Shown here in pieces: positions 34,588 through 43,355 of a DNA stretch of 64,000 nt; the first letter of the stretch is position 1, and the number at the start of each line of letters is the position of its first letter. The stretch spans positions 1 through 64,000 of the forward strand of contig JAYZUZ010000009.1 in NCBI GenBank assembly GCA_036156195.1, given 5' to 3'. Made by a program: the position numbers and the translations under genes. This DNA is from Abyssibacter sp036156195 (lineage in GTDB: Bacteria > Pseudomonadota > Gammaproteobacteria > Nevskiales > OUC007). Below the pieces are notes generated by a model. The model was not told the origin of the DNA. It searched no databases and saw only the letters and a program-made list of their open reading frames with translations.

Positions 34588-36957
34588 GTGGAAGACGCGA
34601 CCATCGTCTGGTTCAAGGATCTCGGCATGGGTGATGTCGAGCGGGTCGGCGGCAAGAACGCATCGCTCGGCGAAATGATTTCCAACCTCGCGGGTGCCGG
34701 CGTCAGCGTGCCCGACGGGTTTGCGACCACGGCCGACGCCTACCGCGAGTTTCTCAAGCACGAAGGGCTGGACGATCGCATCAATGCAGCGCTCGATGCC
34801 CTCGACATCGAAGATGTCGAAGCGCTGGCGGCAACCGGCAAGCAGATTCGCGAATGGGTAGGACAAGCCCCCTTTCCGGCCAAACTGGAAGCCGATATCC
34901 GAGAGGCGTTCAAGACACTGTCTGCCGGGCATGATGTCTCGGTGGCTGTGCGCTCCTCGGCGACCGCTGAAGACCTGCCGGATGCCTCTTTTGCCGGTCA
35001 GCAGGAAACCTTTCTGAACATTCGCGGCATTGATGCCGTGCTGGAAGCGATCAAGGATGTGTTCGCTTCGCTGTTCAACGACCGGGCGATTTCATACCGC
35101 GTCCACCACGGCTTTGATCACAAGCTGGTGGCATTGTCGGCGGGCATCCAGCGCATGGTGCGCTCGGATATCGGCGCCTCCGGTGTCATGTTCACCATGG
35201 ACACGGAATCCGGTTTTCGCGATGTCGTCTTTGTCACCGCCTCCTGGGGCCTGGGCGAGGCCGTGGTTCAGGGCGCCGTTAATCCCGACGAGTTCTACGC
35301 GTACAAGCCCAACCTTAAGGCGGGCAAACCCGCCATTGTTCGCCGCGGCATCGGCTCCAAGGCCATCAAGATGGTCTACACCCAGGACAAGACGGTCGGC
35401 AAGACCACCGAGTTCGTCGACACCTCGCCGGAGGAGCGCAGCCAGTTCTGCCTGGAAGCCGAGGATGTCGAAGCCCTCGCCCGCCAGGCGGTGATCATCG
35501 AAGAACACTACGGCCGCCCCATGGATATTGAGTGGGGCAAGGACGGCGAGACCGGCGAACTGCTCATCCTGCAGGCGCGCCCGGAAACCGTGCAAAGCCG
35601 CAGCAGCGCCAGCACGCTGGAACGCTTCAAGCTGGCCGGCAAGGGCAAGGTGCTGGCCACCGGGCGCGCGATTGGTGCTCGCATTGGCGCGGGCAAGGTC
35701 CGGGTACTGGACGATTTGTCGGAGATGCATCGGGTCCAGCCGGGTGATGTCCTGGTCACCGACATGACGGACCCCGACTGGGAGCCGATCATGAAGCGCG
35801 CATCGGCCATCGTGACCAATCGTGGCGGGCGGACCTGCCATGCGGCCATCATCGCCCGCGAGCTGGGAATTCCCGCCGTGGTGGGCACCGGTGACGCCAC
35901 CGAACTGCTCAAGGACGGTGTCGATGTCACCGTGTCCTGCGCCGAAGGCGATACCGGGATGATCTACGCGGGACAGCTCGAGTTCTCGGTCGATGAGATT
36001 GCGCTGGACAAGATGCCGGAAGCGCCTCTCAAAATCATGATGAACGTGGGCAATCCCGACCGCGCCTTCGATTTTGCCGGCCTGCCCCACAAGGGCGTTG
36101 GGCTGGCCCGCCTGGAATTCATCATCAACCGCATGATCGGGGTGCACCCGCGTGCCTTGCTGGAGTTTGACGACCAGCCCGCGGATATCCAGGCCACAAT
36201 TCGCCAGATGATGGCGGGCTATAGCGACCCGGTGAACTACTACATTCACCGCATGGCAGAGGGCATCGCCACGATTGCCTGCGCATTCGCACCCGAACCG
36301 GTCATCGTGCGGATGAGTGACTTCAAGTCCAATGAATACGCCAACCTGGTTGGCGGCGAACGCTACGAGCCGGATGAGGAAAATCCGATGATCGGGTTCC
36401 GTGGCGCCTCTCGTTACGTCTCGGAAGATTTCCGCGCCTGCTGGGAGCTGGAGTGCAAGGCCCTGCGCTATGTGCGCGAGGAGATGGGCCTGACCAACGT
36501 GCAGATCATGATTCCGTTCGTGCGCACACTGGGCGAAGCCCAGGCCGTGACCGAAGCCCTGAAGGCCAACGGCCTGGAGCGTGGCAAGCATGACCTGAAG
36601 CTCATCATGATGTGCGAGCTGCCCTCCAACGCGGTGCTGGCTGAACAGTTCCTCGAGTACTTCGACGGGTTTTCGATCGGCTCGAACGACATGACCCAGC
36701 TGTCACTGGGCCTGGACCGGGATTCAGGTCTGATCGCCCACTTGTTCGACGAGCGCGACCCGGCCGTCAAGGCCATGCTATCCATGGCCATCCAGGCCTG
36801 CCGCAAGCACAACAAATACATCGGCATCTGCGGCCAGGGCCCATCGGATCACCCCGACCTCGCACAGTGGCTGCTCGATCAGGGCATCGAGTCGGTTTCG
36901 TTAAACCCCGACACCGTCGTCGAAACCTGGATGCTGTTAGCCGGCCAGTCCATCTGA
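34588..36957 (+). CDS. ppsA: Phosphoenolpyruvate synthase
   Basis: A 789-residue enzyme converting pyruvate, ATP and water to PEP, AMP and phosphate for gluconeogenesis. It follows E. coli PpsA throughout: FKDLGMGDVERVGGKNASLGE, SSATAEDLPDASFAGQQETF, swivelling-domain phosphohistidine motif GGRTCHAAIIARELG (with the regulated Thr before the His) and C-terminal CGQGPSDHPDLA and SLNPDTVVETW. I chose the GTG at 34588, preceded 7 bases earlier by AGAGAGG, because homologues begin just before FKDLGM; the upstream open frame to 34483 lacks similarity. Pairing with ppsR and with acid-degradation genes suggests growth on C2/C3-yielding substrates. Confidence 0.95.
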   Translation: MEDATIVWFKDLGMGDVERVGGKNASLGEMISNLAGAGVSVPDGFATTADAYREFLKHEGLDDRINAALDALDIEDVEALAATGKQIREWVGQAPFPAKLEADIREAFKTLSAGHDVSVAVRSSATAEDLPDASFAGQQETFLNIRGIDAVLEAIKDVFASLFNDRAISYRVHHGFDHKLVALSAGIQRMVRSDIGASGVMFTMDTESGFRDVVFVTASWGLGEAVVQGAVNPDEFYAYKPNLKAGKPAIVRRGIGSKAIKMVYTQDKTVGKTTEFVDTSPEERSQFCLEAEDVEALARQAVIIEEHYGRPMDIEWGKDGETGELLILQARPETVQSRSSASTLERFKLAGKGKVLATGRAIGARIGAGKVRVLDDLSEMHRVQPGDVLVTDMTDPDWEPIMKRASAIVTNRGGRTCHAAIIARELGIPAVVGTGDATELLKDGVDVTVSCAEGDTGMIYAGQLEFSVDEIALDKMPEAPLKIMMNVGNPDRAFDFAGLPHKGVGLARLEFIINRMIGVHPRALLEFDDQPADIQATIRQMMAGYSDPVNYYIHRMAEGIATIACAFAPEPVIVRMSDFKSNEYANLVGGERYEPDEENPMIGFRGASRYVSEDFRACWELECKALRYVREEMGLTNVQIMIPFVRTLGEAQAVTEALKANGLERGKHDLKLIMMCELPSNAVLAEQFLEYFDGFSIGSNDMTQLSLGLDRDSGLIAHLFDERDPAVKAMLSMAIQACRKHNKYIGICGQGPSDHPDLAQWLLDQGIESVSLNPDTVVETWMLLAGQSI

Positions 36958-36962
36958 TACCA

Positions 36963-36998
36963 GCAGGCCCCGGGTCCGTTCAGGACGCCGGGGCCTGC
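36963..36998. terminator. Hairpin between convergent ppsA and kinase genes
   Basis: An 11-base outer stem (36963-36973 with 36988-36998) and a 4-base inner stem (GTCC/GGAC) fold around GTTCA. It starts 6 bases after the ppsA stop and serves the convergent ethylene-domain kinase gene as well. No T-tract. Confidence 0.65.
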
Positions 36999-37017
36999 CG
37001 AATCCTTCGACGAAATC

Positions 37018-38223
37018 CTAGGTGGTGAGGGGTTCGCCCCGCTCCAGCGCCGGGAGAAGTTCCTCCGGCGACGCGGGCAAGCGATCAGGCACGTCAAACA
37101 CAAATGTACTGCCCTCGCCGGGGCGGCTGTCCACGCGAATTCGTCCGCCGCGCTTTTCCACCAGCTTGCGCACCAGTGATAGGCCAATGCCCGTCCCGGG
37201 ATACTCAGCCGTCGTATGCAGGCGCTTGAACACTCCGAAGATCTTCTCGCAGTCTTCGGGAGCCATTCCAATACCGTTGTCCTGGACCGAGAACTGCCAG
37301 CCCGTGGGGCTGCGCTCGGCGCGAATCTGCACCTCGGGTGCTTGGCCTGCCGGCTGAAACTTCATCGCATTTGCAATCAAGTTCTGGAAAATCTGCTGCA
37401 TGCCGCGCGCGTCCGCTTGCACAGTGGGCAGCTCGTCCACATGGATGGCCGCTGCGTTGGCCTCGATATCGGCGCGCAATTGATCGGTCACACGCTCCAC
37501 GACTTCGCCCATGGGCACCTCGACAATCTCGGCTTCGGTCGAGTTGACACGTGAAAGCTCAAGCAGGTCGTTGATCAGTGCTCGCATGTCTGTCACGCCG
37601 TTCTGGATGTACGTGAGGTACTCCTGTCCGCCCTGATCCAAGCTGTCGGAGTAGCGCTTGTTCAGAAGACTCGAGAACGAACCGATTGTGCGCAATGGCG
37701 CCTGCAAGTCATGTGAAGCAATGTATGCAAAGCGCTCCAGTTCCGCGTTCGACTGGGTGAGCTGCTGGATAGTGTCCCGGAGTTGACGCTCGGCGGTCGC
37801 ACGCCGGTCGATTTCCTTCTCCAAGCGCAGATTAATGGCCTCCAGCTCGGCATTGCTGCGCATGGACAACAATTTTGGGACCAAGGGAATCAGCACCACG
37901 GCGGTCAGTACGGAGACCACGGCCGTGACAAGCTTGACCACCGCCTCAAGGTAGTAAACCGGCCGCCAAATCGTCCAGATGCCAAAGATATGCGTCATTC
38001 CGCATAAGAGGATGAAAGCCGCAAACAGCGCCAGCACGTGCTTGAAAGGCACGTCCTTCCGCTGCCGCACGAAATGCACGAGTGTGACGGGGATCGAAAA
38101 GTACGCGAAGGCAATGAGTGCATCGGCCACGACGTGCAATGCGATCAGGTCAGATCGCATCAAAAAGCAGACGCCGTGCGGCATGAGCCCCGCGGGACCA
38201 AACAGTGAATCCAGCCAACTCAT
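37018..38223 (-). CDS. ETR1-like ethylene-binding-domain sensor histidine kinase
   Basis: A 401-residue inner-membrane kinase. Residues ~24-120 form three membrane helices that align without gaps to the plant ETR1 ethylene-binding domain at a constant offset of nine: Asp34, Ala40, Tyr41, Ile44, Pro45, Ile71, Cys74 and His78 correspond to ETR1 Asp25, Ala31, Tyr32, Ile35, Pro36, Ile62, Cys65 and His69. Cys65 and His69 are the Cu(I) ligands. A coiled coil (~122-165) leads directly to HisKA (His171 in YIASHDLQAP) and an ATPase domain (NLIANAMKF, VQDNGIGM, GTGIGLSLV); there is no GAF domain. The ATG overlaps the upstream response-regulator gene by 4 bases. Ethylene sensing is inferred from conserved residues. 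Confidence 0.9.
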   Translation of the reverse strand: MSWLDSLFGPAGLMPHGVCFLMRSDLIALHVVADALIAFAYFSIPVTLVHFVRQRKDVPFKHVLALFAAFILLCGMTHIFGIWTIWRPVYYLEAVVKLVTAVVSVLTAVVLIPLVPKLLSMRSNAELEAINLRLEKEIDRRATAERQLRDTIQQLTQSNAELERFAYIASHDLQAPLRTIGSFSSLLNKRYSDSLDQGGQEYLTYIQNGVTDMRALINDLLELSRVNSTEAEIVEVPMGEVVERVTDQLRADIEANAAAIHVDELPTVQADARGMQQIFQNLIANAMKFQPAGQAPEVQIRAERSPTGWQFSVQDNGIGMAPEDCEKIFGVFKRLHTTAEYPGTGIGLSLVRKLVEKRGGRIRVDSRPGEGSTFVFDVPDRLPASPEELLPALERGEPLTT

Positions 38224-39983
38224 GTCGTCACTCCCCCCAGCAAAGGCTCGTCACTCAACCACTGAGTGAAATACGCCGCGAGACAGGGCGCTCGCCACCA
38301 ACGACCCTGCAAGCACTCGAAACCATACAGCTGCTGGAGCAGGTCCGCCTCCTCTCGGGTCTGGATGCCACAGGCGTCAACTGCACGGCCGGCTGCCCCG
38401 GCAACGGCCAGAATCGCCCGAACCCGACGAGCAGGCGCCGGATCCGAAGTCTCGGCAAGCAGCACTTCCAACAATGGCCGCCGAAGCTTGAAGCGATCAA
38501 AATCACAGTCCACCAACTGCCGCAGCGGGACATCGGCGTCACCCAGTTGCAGAGACACCTGCACTCCGGCTTTTCGCAGACGCTCGACGACTGGGATCAC
38601 GGCAAGCGCTGACACCTGGGCGTCGTGGTCCATTTCCAGCCGAATACGCGCAGCATCCACGGCATGCTCTTGCAGTGCCTCGAACAGGGCGTCGGCAAAA
38701 ACCGGTCGCGCCAGTGTGGCCGCAGCAACATTGACCGCCAGAAAATCCGGCGCTACATCGTCGGCGATCCAGCCGGCATACTCACGCAGCGCGAGTCCGA
38801 ACATCAGAATCTCGACCTCGTCGAGCACCCGATCACGGCGGGCCGCAAGAATGAGTTGCTCTGCGGGGTATTGATCACCCTCATTGTCGCCGCGCCAGCG
38901 CAGCAAGGCTTCGACACCGACCAGCGCCTGACCACTGCCGTCATAAATCGCCTGAAAGCAGGGCGTGAATGCCTGATCCTCCAGCGCCCGACGCACATCC
39001 ACGGGATGGGTCTCGTGCGGTATCGTGCCCGGCGCCCCGCGCATCCGTGCGTTGTAGAGCACCACCTGCCCGCGTCCTGCACGCTTGGCGGCGTACATGG
39101 CCATGTCGGCATTGACCAGCAGCTTTTCCATGGACTGGCCGTGATCGGGAAACACAGACACCCCGGCGCTGGCCCCGAGTTGGATCGGATTGCCCTTGAT
39201 TTCCGTGATGTTGCGAATCTGGCGGATCATCCGCTCTACGATTGCATGCGCCTGGCTACGTGCAGGTTCGCCCCGACCGAAATCGGTGAGGATCACTGCA
39301 AATTCATCTCCCCCCAGCCTTGCGACGTGATCCGAATCGCGGACAGCGGCTCGCAGGACCTGCGCAACCTCGACTAAAACCGCATCGCCGACGGCATGAC
39401 CATAGGTGTCGTTCACCGGCTTGAAGCCGTCGAGGTCGATGTAGCAGACCGCCATTTCGGAACCGGCCCTCGCAGCAGCCTTGACCGCCTGCGCAGCCTG
39501 CTCATCGAATAGCTGCCGATTCGCCAGACCCGTGAGCACATCATGGCTGGCATGAAAGTACTGTTCCTCGCGCTGCGCATCGATCTGCCGCACGAGCCGG
39601 TTGCGCTCAATGGCGTGTCGCAAGACCCGCAGTAGGGTCTCACCGTCGTATTGATCCTTGAGCAGATACTCCTGCGCACCAAGCTTGAGCGCCGCCATGG
39701 CTGTGGATTCGTCGTTGAGCCCCGTCATGACGATCAGCGTCACGCCATTGGCGGCTTCCAGCATGGCTTCGACGTTTTCGACCCCTGCGGCATCAGGCAG
39801 GTGCAAGTCGAGAAGAATGCAGTCCGGCAGACGGCGACCCAGTTCCTCAACGCCGTGCGCCAGCGTGCTGGCATGTCTGAGCCGAACCGTGCCCGGGCTT
39901 GCGACATGCAACCGCTCTTCGATCAGCCTGGCGTCAAGCTTGGAATCTTCAACCAATAACAGATCGATAGTGGGGAGAGACAT
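38220..39983 (-). CDS. Response regulator with GGDEF and degenerate EAL domains
   Basis: A 587-residue protein: receiver (residues ~5-125, phosphoacceptor Asp59, Thr87, Lys109), GGDEF (~145-310, intact GGDEF at 224-228 and product-inhibition site R215-x-x-D218) and EAL (~330-575). In the EAL part the tripeptide (358-360) is present, but ExTE reads EMDH, the DDFG metal motif is replaced by LQLGDAD and the KxD motif is lost, so phosphodiesterase activity is unlikely. It is predicted to make c-di-GMP when phosphorylated. It lies between the single receiver (17-base gap upstream) and the ethylene-domain kinase (4-base overlap), so the kinase is its probable donor. Confidence 0.9.
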   Translation of the reverse strand: MSLPTIDLLLVEDSKLDARLIEERLHVASPGTVRLRHASTLAHGVEELGRRLPDCILLDLHLPDAAGVENVEAMLEAANGVTLIVMTGLNDESTAMAALKLGAQEYLLKDQYDGETLLRVLRHAIERNRLVRQIDAQREEQYFHASHDVLTGLANRQLFDEQAAQAVKAAARAGSEMAVCYIDLDGFKPVNDTYGHAVGDAVLVEVAQVLRAAVRDSDHVARLGGDEFAVILTDFGRGEPARSQAHAIVERMIRQIRNITEIKGNPIQLGASAGVSVFPDHGQSMEKLLVNADMAMYAAKRAGRGQVVLYNARMRGAPGTIPHETHPVDVRRALEDQAFTPCFQAIYDGSGQALVGVEALLRWRGDNEGDQYPAEQLILAARRDRVLDEVEILMFGLALREYAGWIADDVAPDFLAVNVAAATLARPVFADALFEALQEHAVDAARIRLEMDHDAQVSALAVIPVVERLRKAGVQVSLQLGDADVPLRQLVDCDFDRFKLRRPLLEVLLAETSDPAPARRVRAILAVAGAAGRAVDACGIQTREEADLLQQLYGFECLQGRWWRAPCLAAYFTQWLSDEPLLGGVTT

Positions 39984-40000
39984 CGGCGTATCCGTCGTCG

Positions 40001-40453
40001 CTAGCCCGCTCCCAGCAGGTCCGGCTCCTTCGGAGGCAGCAGAACCAGATTGAACCAGAAACGCTCAAGCGTCTGAACCATGTCCGCAAACTGGTTCAGA
40101 TCAACCGGCTTGGTCAGGTAACAATTGGCATGCAGGTCGTAGCAAGTCCGGACATCGTTCTCGGCCTTGGACGTGGATAACACGAGCACTGGAATACTGC
40201 GCAACGCCGGGTCTTTCTTCACCTCAGCGAGCACTTCGCGACCATCCTTGCGCGGCAGATTCAGATCGAGCAGCACCAGGTCGGGAACCGGGGTCTCCGC
40301 GTACGGCCCCTCCCGACGCAGCATGCCCATGGCCTGCTCCCCGTCGCGGGCGACCGTCAGATCAAAATCCAGCGAAGTTTCGCTGAGAATTTCCTGCGTC
40401 AAGCGGACATCGGCGGGATTGTCCTCAACCAGCAGAATCTGTGCTTGTGCCAT
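40001..40453 (-). CDS. Single-domain response regulator (Rcp1-like)
   Basis: A 150-residue stand-alone receiver. It has the acidic pocket (LLVEDNPADVRL, Asp11), phosphoacceptor Asp63 (VLLDLNLPRKDG), the signalling Ser/Thr (VLSTSKAE) and Lys (CYLTKPVD). The DNPAD start and the VDLNQF...LERFW ending are typical of the Rcp1 group that partners phytochrome-like kinases. It is the first gene of the operon with the GGDEF-EAL protein and the ethylene-domain kinase, whose kinase core also resembles phytochrome-type kinases. It may act as phosphate acceptor, shuttle or motility output. Confidence 0.9.
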   Translation of the reverse strand: MAQAQILLVEDNPADVRLTQEILSETSLDFDLTVARDGEQAMGMLRREGPYAETPVPDLVLLDLNLPRKDGREVLAEVKKDPALRSIPVLVLSTSKAENDVRTCYDLHANCYLTKPVDLNQFADMVQTLERFWFNLVLLPPKEPDLLGAG

Positions 40454-40672
40454 GCGCCACCTGTCTATGTATTGCAGTCGATCAGTTCCAGCCGCCGAGA
40501 CTATCGGAAGCCGGGTGAAGTTTCCTTAAACCTATGACCCGCCTGAACAATCCCGGCGATCGCGCTGCCAACACCCGAGGCTGACAGCCAGTCCGCCGTC
40601 ACCATTTGATAAGCTACCTATCGTTTTGACGGTGCCCGGCCTTTCCTGGTCTAGGGCAAGTTCTGGTCCAGC

Positions 40673-41524
40673 ATGCAGATTGACAACCCGCGCCTCGGTG
40701 CAGCCTTTGCCGTGGCCGCAGGCGGCCTGTTCGCGGTGATGGGCAGCCTGATCAAGCTGGCGTCGGCCCAGCTCCCGAACGAGTCCATCGTTTTTCTGCG
40801 AAATCTTGTGGCCGTCGCCGCGTTGCTACCCGTATTCCTGGGGCGTCGCGGAGTCAGCTTCCGAACCCATCGCTTTGGACTGCACTTGATGCGTGCCGGT
40901 TTCGGCGTGGCTGCAATGTACTGCTTCTTCTACGCCTTGGGGCAGCTGCCCCTGGCGGATGCCATGCTGCTGAACTTCGCCATGCCCGTGTTCATCCCCT
41001 GGATTGCCTGGGCCTGGCTGGGGGAGCGTCCGCGCTGGCAGGTGCACGTCGCCACGGGCCTGGGTTTGCTCGGCATTGCGCTCATCGTCAAACCCACCGG
41101 GGCCGTGGCCTCAACCGCAGGACTCATCGGCGCCATGGCCGCGGTGTTTGCGGCGGTCGCCATGGTGACGGTGCGACGGCTCTCGTCCACCGAGCCTGCG
41201 CCACGCATCGTGTTGTACTTCGCCGCGCTGGCCGTGCTGCTCTCGGGCATCCCTGCAGGCCTGCACTGGGAGGGCCTCAGCTTGCAGGCCGCAGCGATCA
41301 TGTTGGGTGTGGGACTCAGCGCCACAGCAGGCCAGCTATGCCTGACGCGGGCGTACGCGCTTGCCCGTGCCGCAGAAATCGGCACCCTTGTGTATTGCAC
41401 GGTACCGTTCGCTGCCGCACTCGGCTGGCTGTTCTGGGGAGAAGCCATAGATCAGGAAACCTTGCTAGGCGCCGTGTGCGTCATCGGCGCCGGCGCGCTG
41501 GCCAACCGGTGGCGACGCGGATGA
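40673..41524 (+). CDS. EamA/DMT-family transporter
   Basis: A 283-residue inner-membrane protein with about ten hydrophobic helices arranged as two EamA repeats (the first ending near VKPTGAVA, the second from ~150). The N-terminal FAVAAGGLFAVMGSLIKLA and the QLPLADAMLLNFAMPVFIPWIAW segment are typical. DMT exporters move metabolites, amino acids or drugs; the substrate here cannot be told. Its stop overlaps the start of the hydrolase lipoprotein gene by 4 bases, so the two are co-translated. Confidence 0.88.
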   Translation: MQIDNPRLGAAFAVAAGGLFAVMGSLIKLASAQLPNESIVFLRNLVAVAALLPVFLGRRGVSFRTHRFGLHLMRAGFGVAAMYCFFYALGQLPLADAMLLNFAMPVFIPWIAWAWLGERPRWQVHVATGLGLLGIALIVKPTGAVASTAGLIGAMAAVFAAVAMVTVRRLSSTEPAPRIVLYFAALAVLLSGIPAGLHWEGLSLQAAAIMLGVGLSATAGQLCLTRAYALARAAEIGTLVYCTVPFAAALGWLFWGEAIDQETLLGAVCVIGAGALANRWRRG

Positions 41525-42573
41525 GGCGACTCGTCACCCTGCTGGCCAGCTTAACCGCGACGGCCTGCGCACCCGTGTGGCAGGGCGAGCCCAGTGATCA
41601 CTTCGATGGTGTTCGCTTTCACAACGACGTCCCGGTGCAAAAGTCCCTGATCGACGTGATGCGGTGGATGCTCAGCCGCGACCCCGCGGCCTGGCCCGAG
41701 CAGCTACCGCCCCCCGAGCCTGTCCGTCCGGTTGCGCGCACCGGGCCGGGTGAACTCATCATCACGCCGGTCAACCATGCGACCCTGCTCATCCAGATGG
41801 ACGGGCTCAACGTGCTCACCGATCCCATCTGGTCAAAACGCTGCTCCCCCGTGCAGTGGGCAGGACCGGCCCGGGTGCATGCGCCGGCGGTGCGATGGCG
41901 TGATTTGCCACCCATTGACCTGGTCCTGATCTCGCACAACCACTATGACCACCTGGACCTGGCCACGCTGCAGGCGCTGGAGTCGGCGCATAAGCCGGTG
42001 GTCATTGCGCCGCTCAACAACGCCTACATCATCGAACAGGCAGGCATCCCCCGCGGGCGTATCGTGGAACTGGACTGGTGGGAGCGAAGCGAGCACGCAC
42101 CGATCACAGTGACGGCCACACCGGCACAGCATTGGTCCCGACGCGGAATCGACGACGCCCGCAAGTCCCTGTGGTCTGGATTCTGGCTGCAAGGCGCCGC
42201 GGGCACGGTGTACTTTGCCGGTGACACCGGCTACGGCCCGCTGTTTACACAGATGCGCGAGCGTTTGGGCACCCCCGACATGGCCTTGCTGCCCATTGGT
42301 GCCTATGAGCCCCGCTGGTTCATGCAGGCCCAGCACATGAACCCTGCCGAGGCGGTGCAGGCTTTTCTCGACCTGGGCGCCAACCGGGCACTGGGAATGC
42401 ACTATGGGACCTTCCAGCTCACGGATGAGGCCAGGGATGCGCCCTTGCAGGCGCTGAGCGAGGCACTGCATGCACAGCAAATCCCGTCGCAGCGATTCGA
42501 AGCAGCACGCTTTGGCGCCGTCTACCGCGTGTCACCCCTGACGCCAGGGGTCATTCAGCAGCAACCGAATTAG
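41521..42573 (+). CDS. NAPE-PLD-like metallo-beta-lactamase-fold hydrolase, probable lipoprotein
   Basis: A 350-residue metallohydrolase. The metal motif HNHYDH is present, followed by the second-shell His (PAQHWSRRG), the bridging Asp (FAGDTGYG) and a last His (MHYGTF). The order with NHATLLIQMDGLNVLTDPIW and WSGFWLQG is that of the N-acyl-phosphatidylethanolamine phospholipase D-like group. The N-terminus (VTLLASLTATAC) resembles a lipobox, suggesting a membrane-anchored periplasmic enzyme. It overlaps the DMT transporter upstream by 4 bases and the convergent CinA-like gene by 4 bases. The substrate is unknown. Confidence 0.85.
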   Translation: MRRLVTLLASLTATACAPVWQGEPSDHFDGVRFHNDVPVQKSLIDVMRWMLSRDPAAWPEQLPPPEPVRPVARTGPGELIITPVNHATLLIQMDGLNVLTDPIWSKRCSPVQWAGPARVHAPAVRWRDLPPIDLVLISHNHYDHLDLATLQALESAHKPVVIAPLNNAYIIEQAGIPRGRIVELDWWERSEHAPITVTATPAQHWSRRGIDDARKSLWSGFWLQGAAGTVYFAGDTGYGPLFTQMRERLGTPDMALLPIGAYEPRWFMQAQHMNPAEAVQAFLDLGANRALGMHYGTFQLTDEARDAPLQALSEALHAQQIPSQRFEAARFGAVYRVSPLTPGVIQQQPN

Positions 42574-43355
42574 TCCGCGCCGTCGACCACCTGCTCTGCG
42601 TGTGTCGTCAGCGCATGCGGGACGAGGCCCGCTGCGCGGGCGCCCGCTTCGAATGCTTCGATGGCGGCCCGGGCATCAGGTGCCCTGCCCGTGGCCCCGA
42701 CTTCCACAGGAAATCCGTCGCGCATGCTGGGCAGACAGGACAGGCGAACCCTGGGGTGCTCGGCGCCAACATCATCCAACAGCGGAATGAGATCGGACTC
42801 GGGGACCTGACGAAAACCAAGACGGCAGGTCACCAGCGCGGCGGACACATCAATCGCACCGAACTGGCGCTCCAGCACCCATTCGGCCATGGGCCAGGCC
42901 ATCTCGGGAAACCCTGGCAGGAAATAACACTGGTCCAGCGCAAAGCCAGGCACCTGGTTCACCGGGTTGGGGATCAGCTCGGCACCGTCGGGAAATTCCA
43001 CCATGCGAATACGGTGCGGATAGGTTCGTTCGCCGTATAAGGATTCCAACAGGGTCTGGCCATCGGGATGAATCCGCAGCGGGCGTTCGAACGCCTCCGC
43101 AGCGGCCTGACGCGTCTGGTCATCCGGCGTAGCGCCAATGCCGCCACAACAGATGAAGGGGCAGTCCAGCCTCCGCGCATCGCGCAGCACGCGCGCCACA
43201 TCCGCCCGTCCATCCCCGATCACCCACACCTGCCGCAGACGCAAGCCCCGGGCCGCGAAAACGGCCGCGAAATGCGGCAAATGCTTGTCCCGGCGCCGGC
43301 CGGACAACAGTTCGTCACCAACAAGCACAAGGGCGATGGAATGCGAGGCGCTCAT
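42570..43355 (-). CDS. CinA N-terminal/MoaB-like molybdopterin-binding-domain protein
   Basis: A 261-residue protein with the COG1058-type fold: LVLVGDELLSGRRRDKHLPHFAAVFAARGL at the start, the CGGIGATPDDQTRQAAAEAF loop that in this family binds the nucleotide or molybdopterin, and VPGFALDQCYFLPGFPEMAWPM. It lacks the C-terminal CinA amidase domain, so nicotinamide-mononucleotide deamidation is not expected. CinA-like stand-alone proteins are often proposed to be ADP-ribose or FAD pyrophosphatases; that remains inference. The ATG at 43355 matches the family start. Confidence 0.82.
   Translation of the reverse strand: MSASHSIALVLVGDELLSGRRRDKHLPHFAAVFAARGLRLRQVWVIGDGRADVARVLRDARRLDCPFICCGGIGATPDDQTRQAAAEAFERPLRIHPDGQTLLESLYGERTYPHRIRMVEFPDGAELIPNPVNQVPGFALDQCYFLPGFPEMAWPMAEWVLERQFGAIDVSAALVTCRLGFRQVPESDLIPLLDDVGAEHPRVRLSCLPSMRDGFPVEVGATGRAPDARAAIEAFEAGARAAGLVPHALTTHAEQVVDGAD

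Noticed and set aside
35092..36591. Long minus-strand open frame opposite ppsA (499 codons)
   Set aside because: ppsA is certain on the plus strand; the opposite frame has shadow composition and no recognisable domain.
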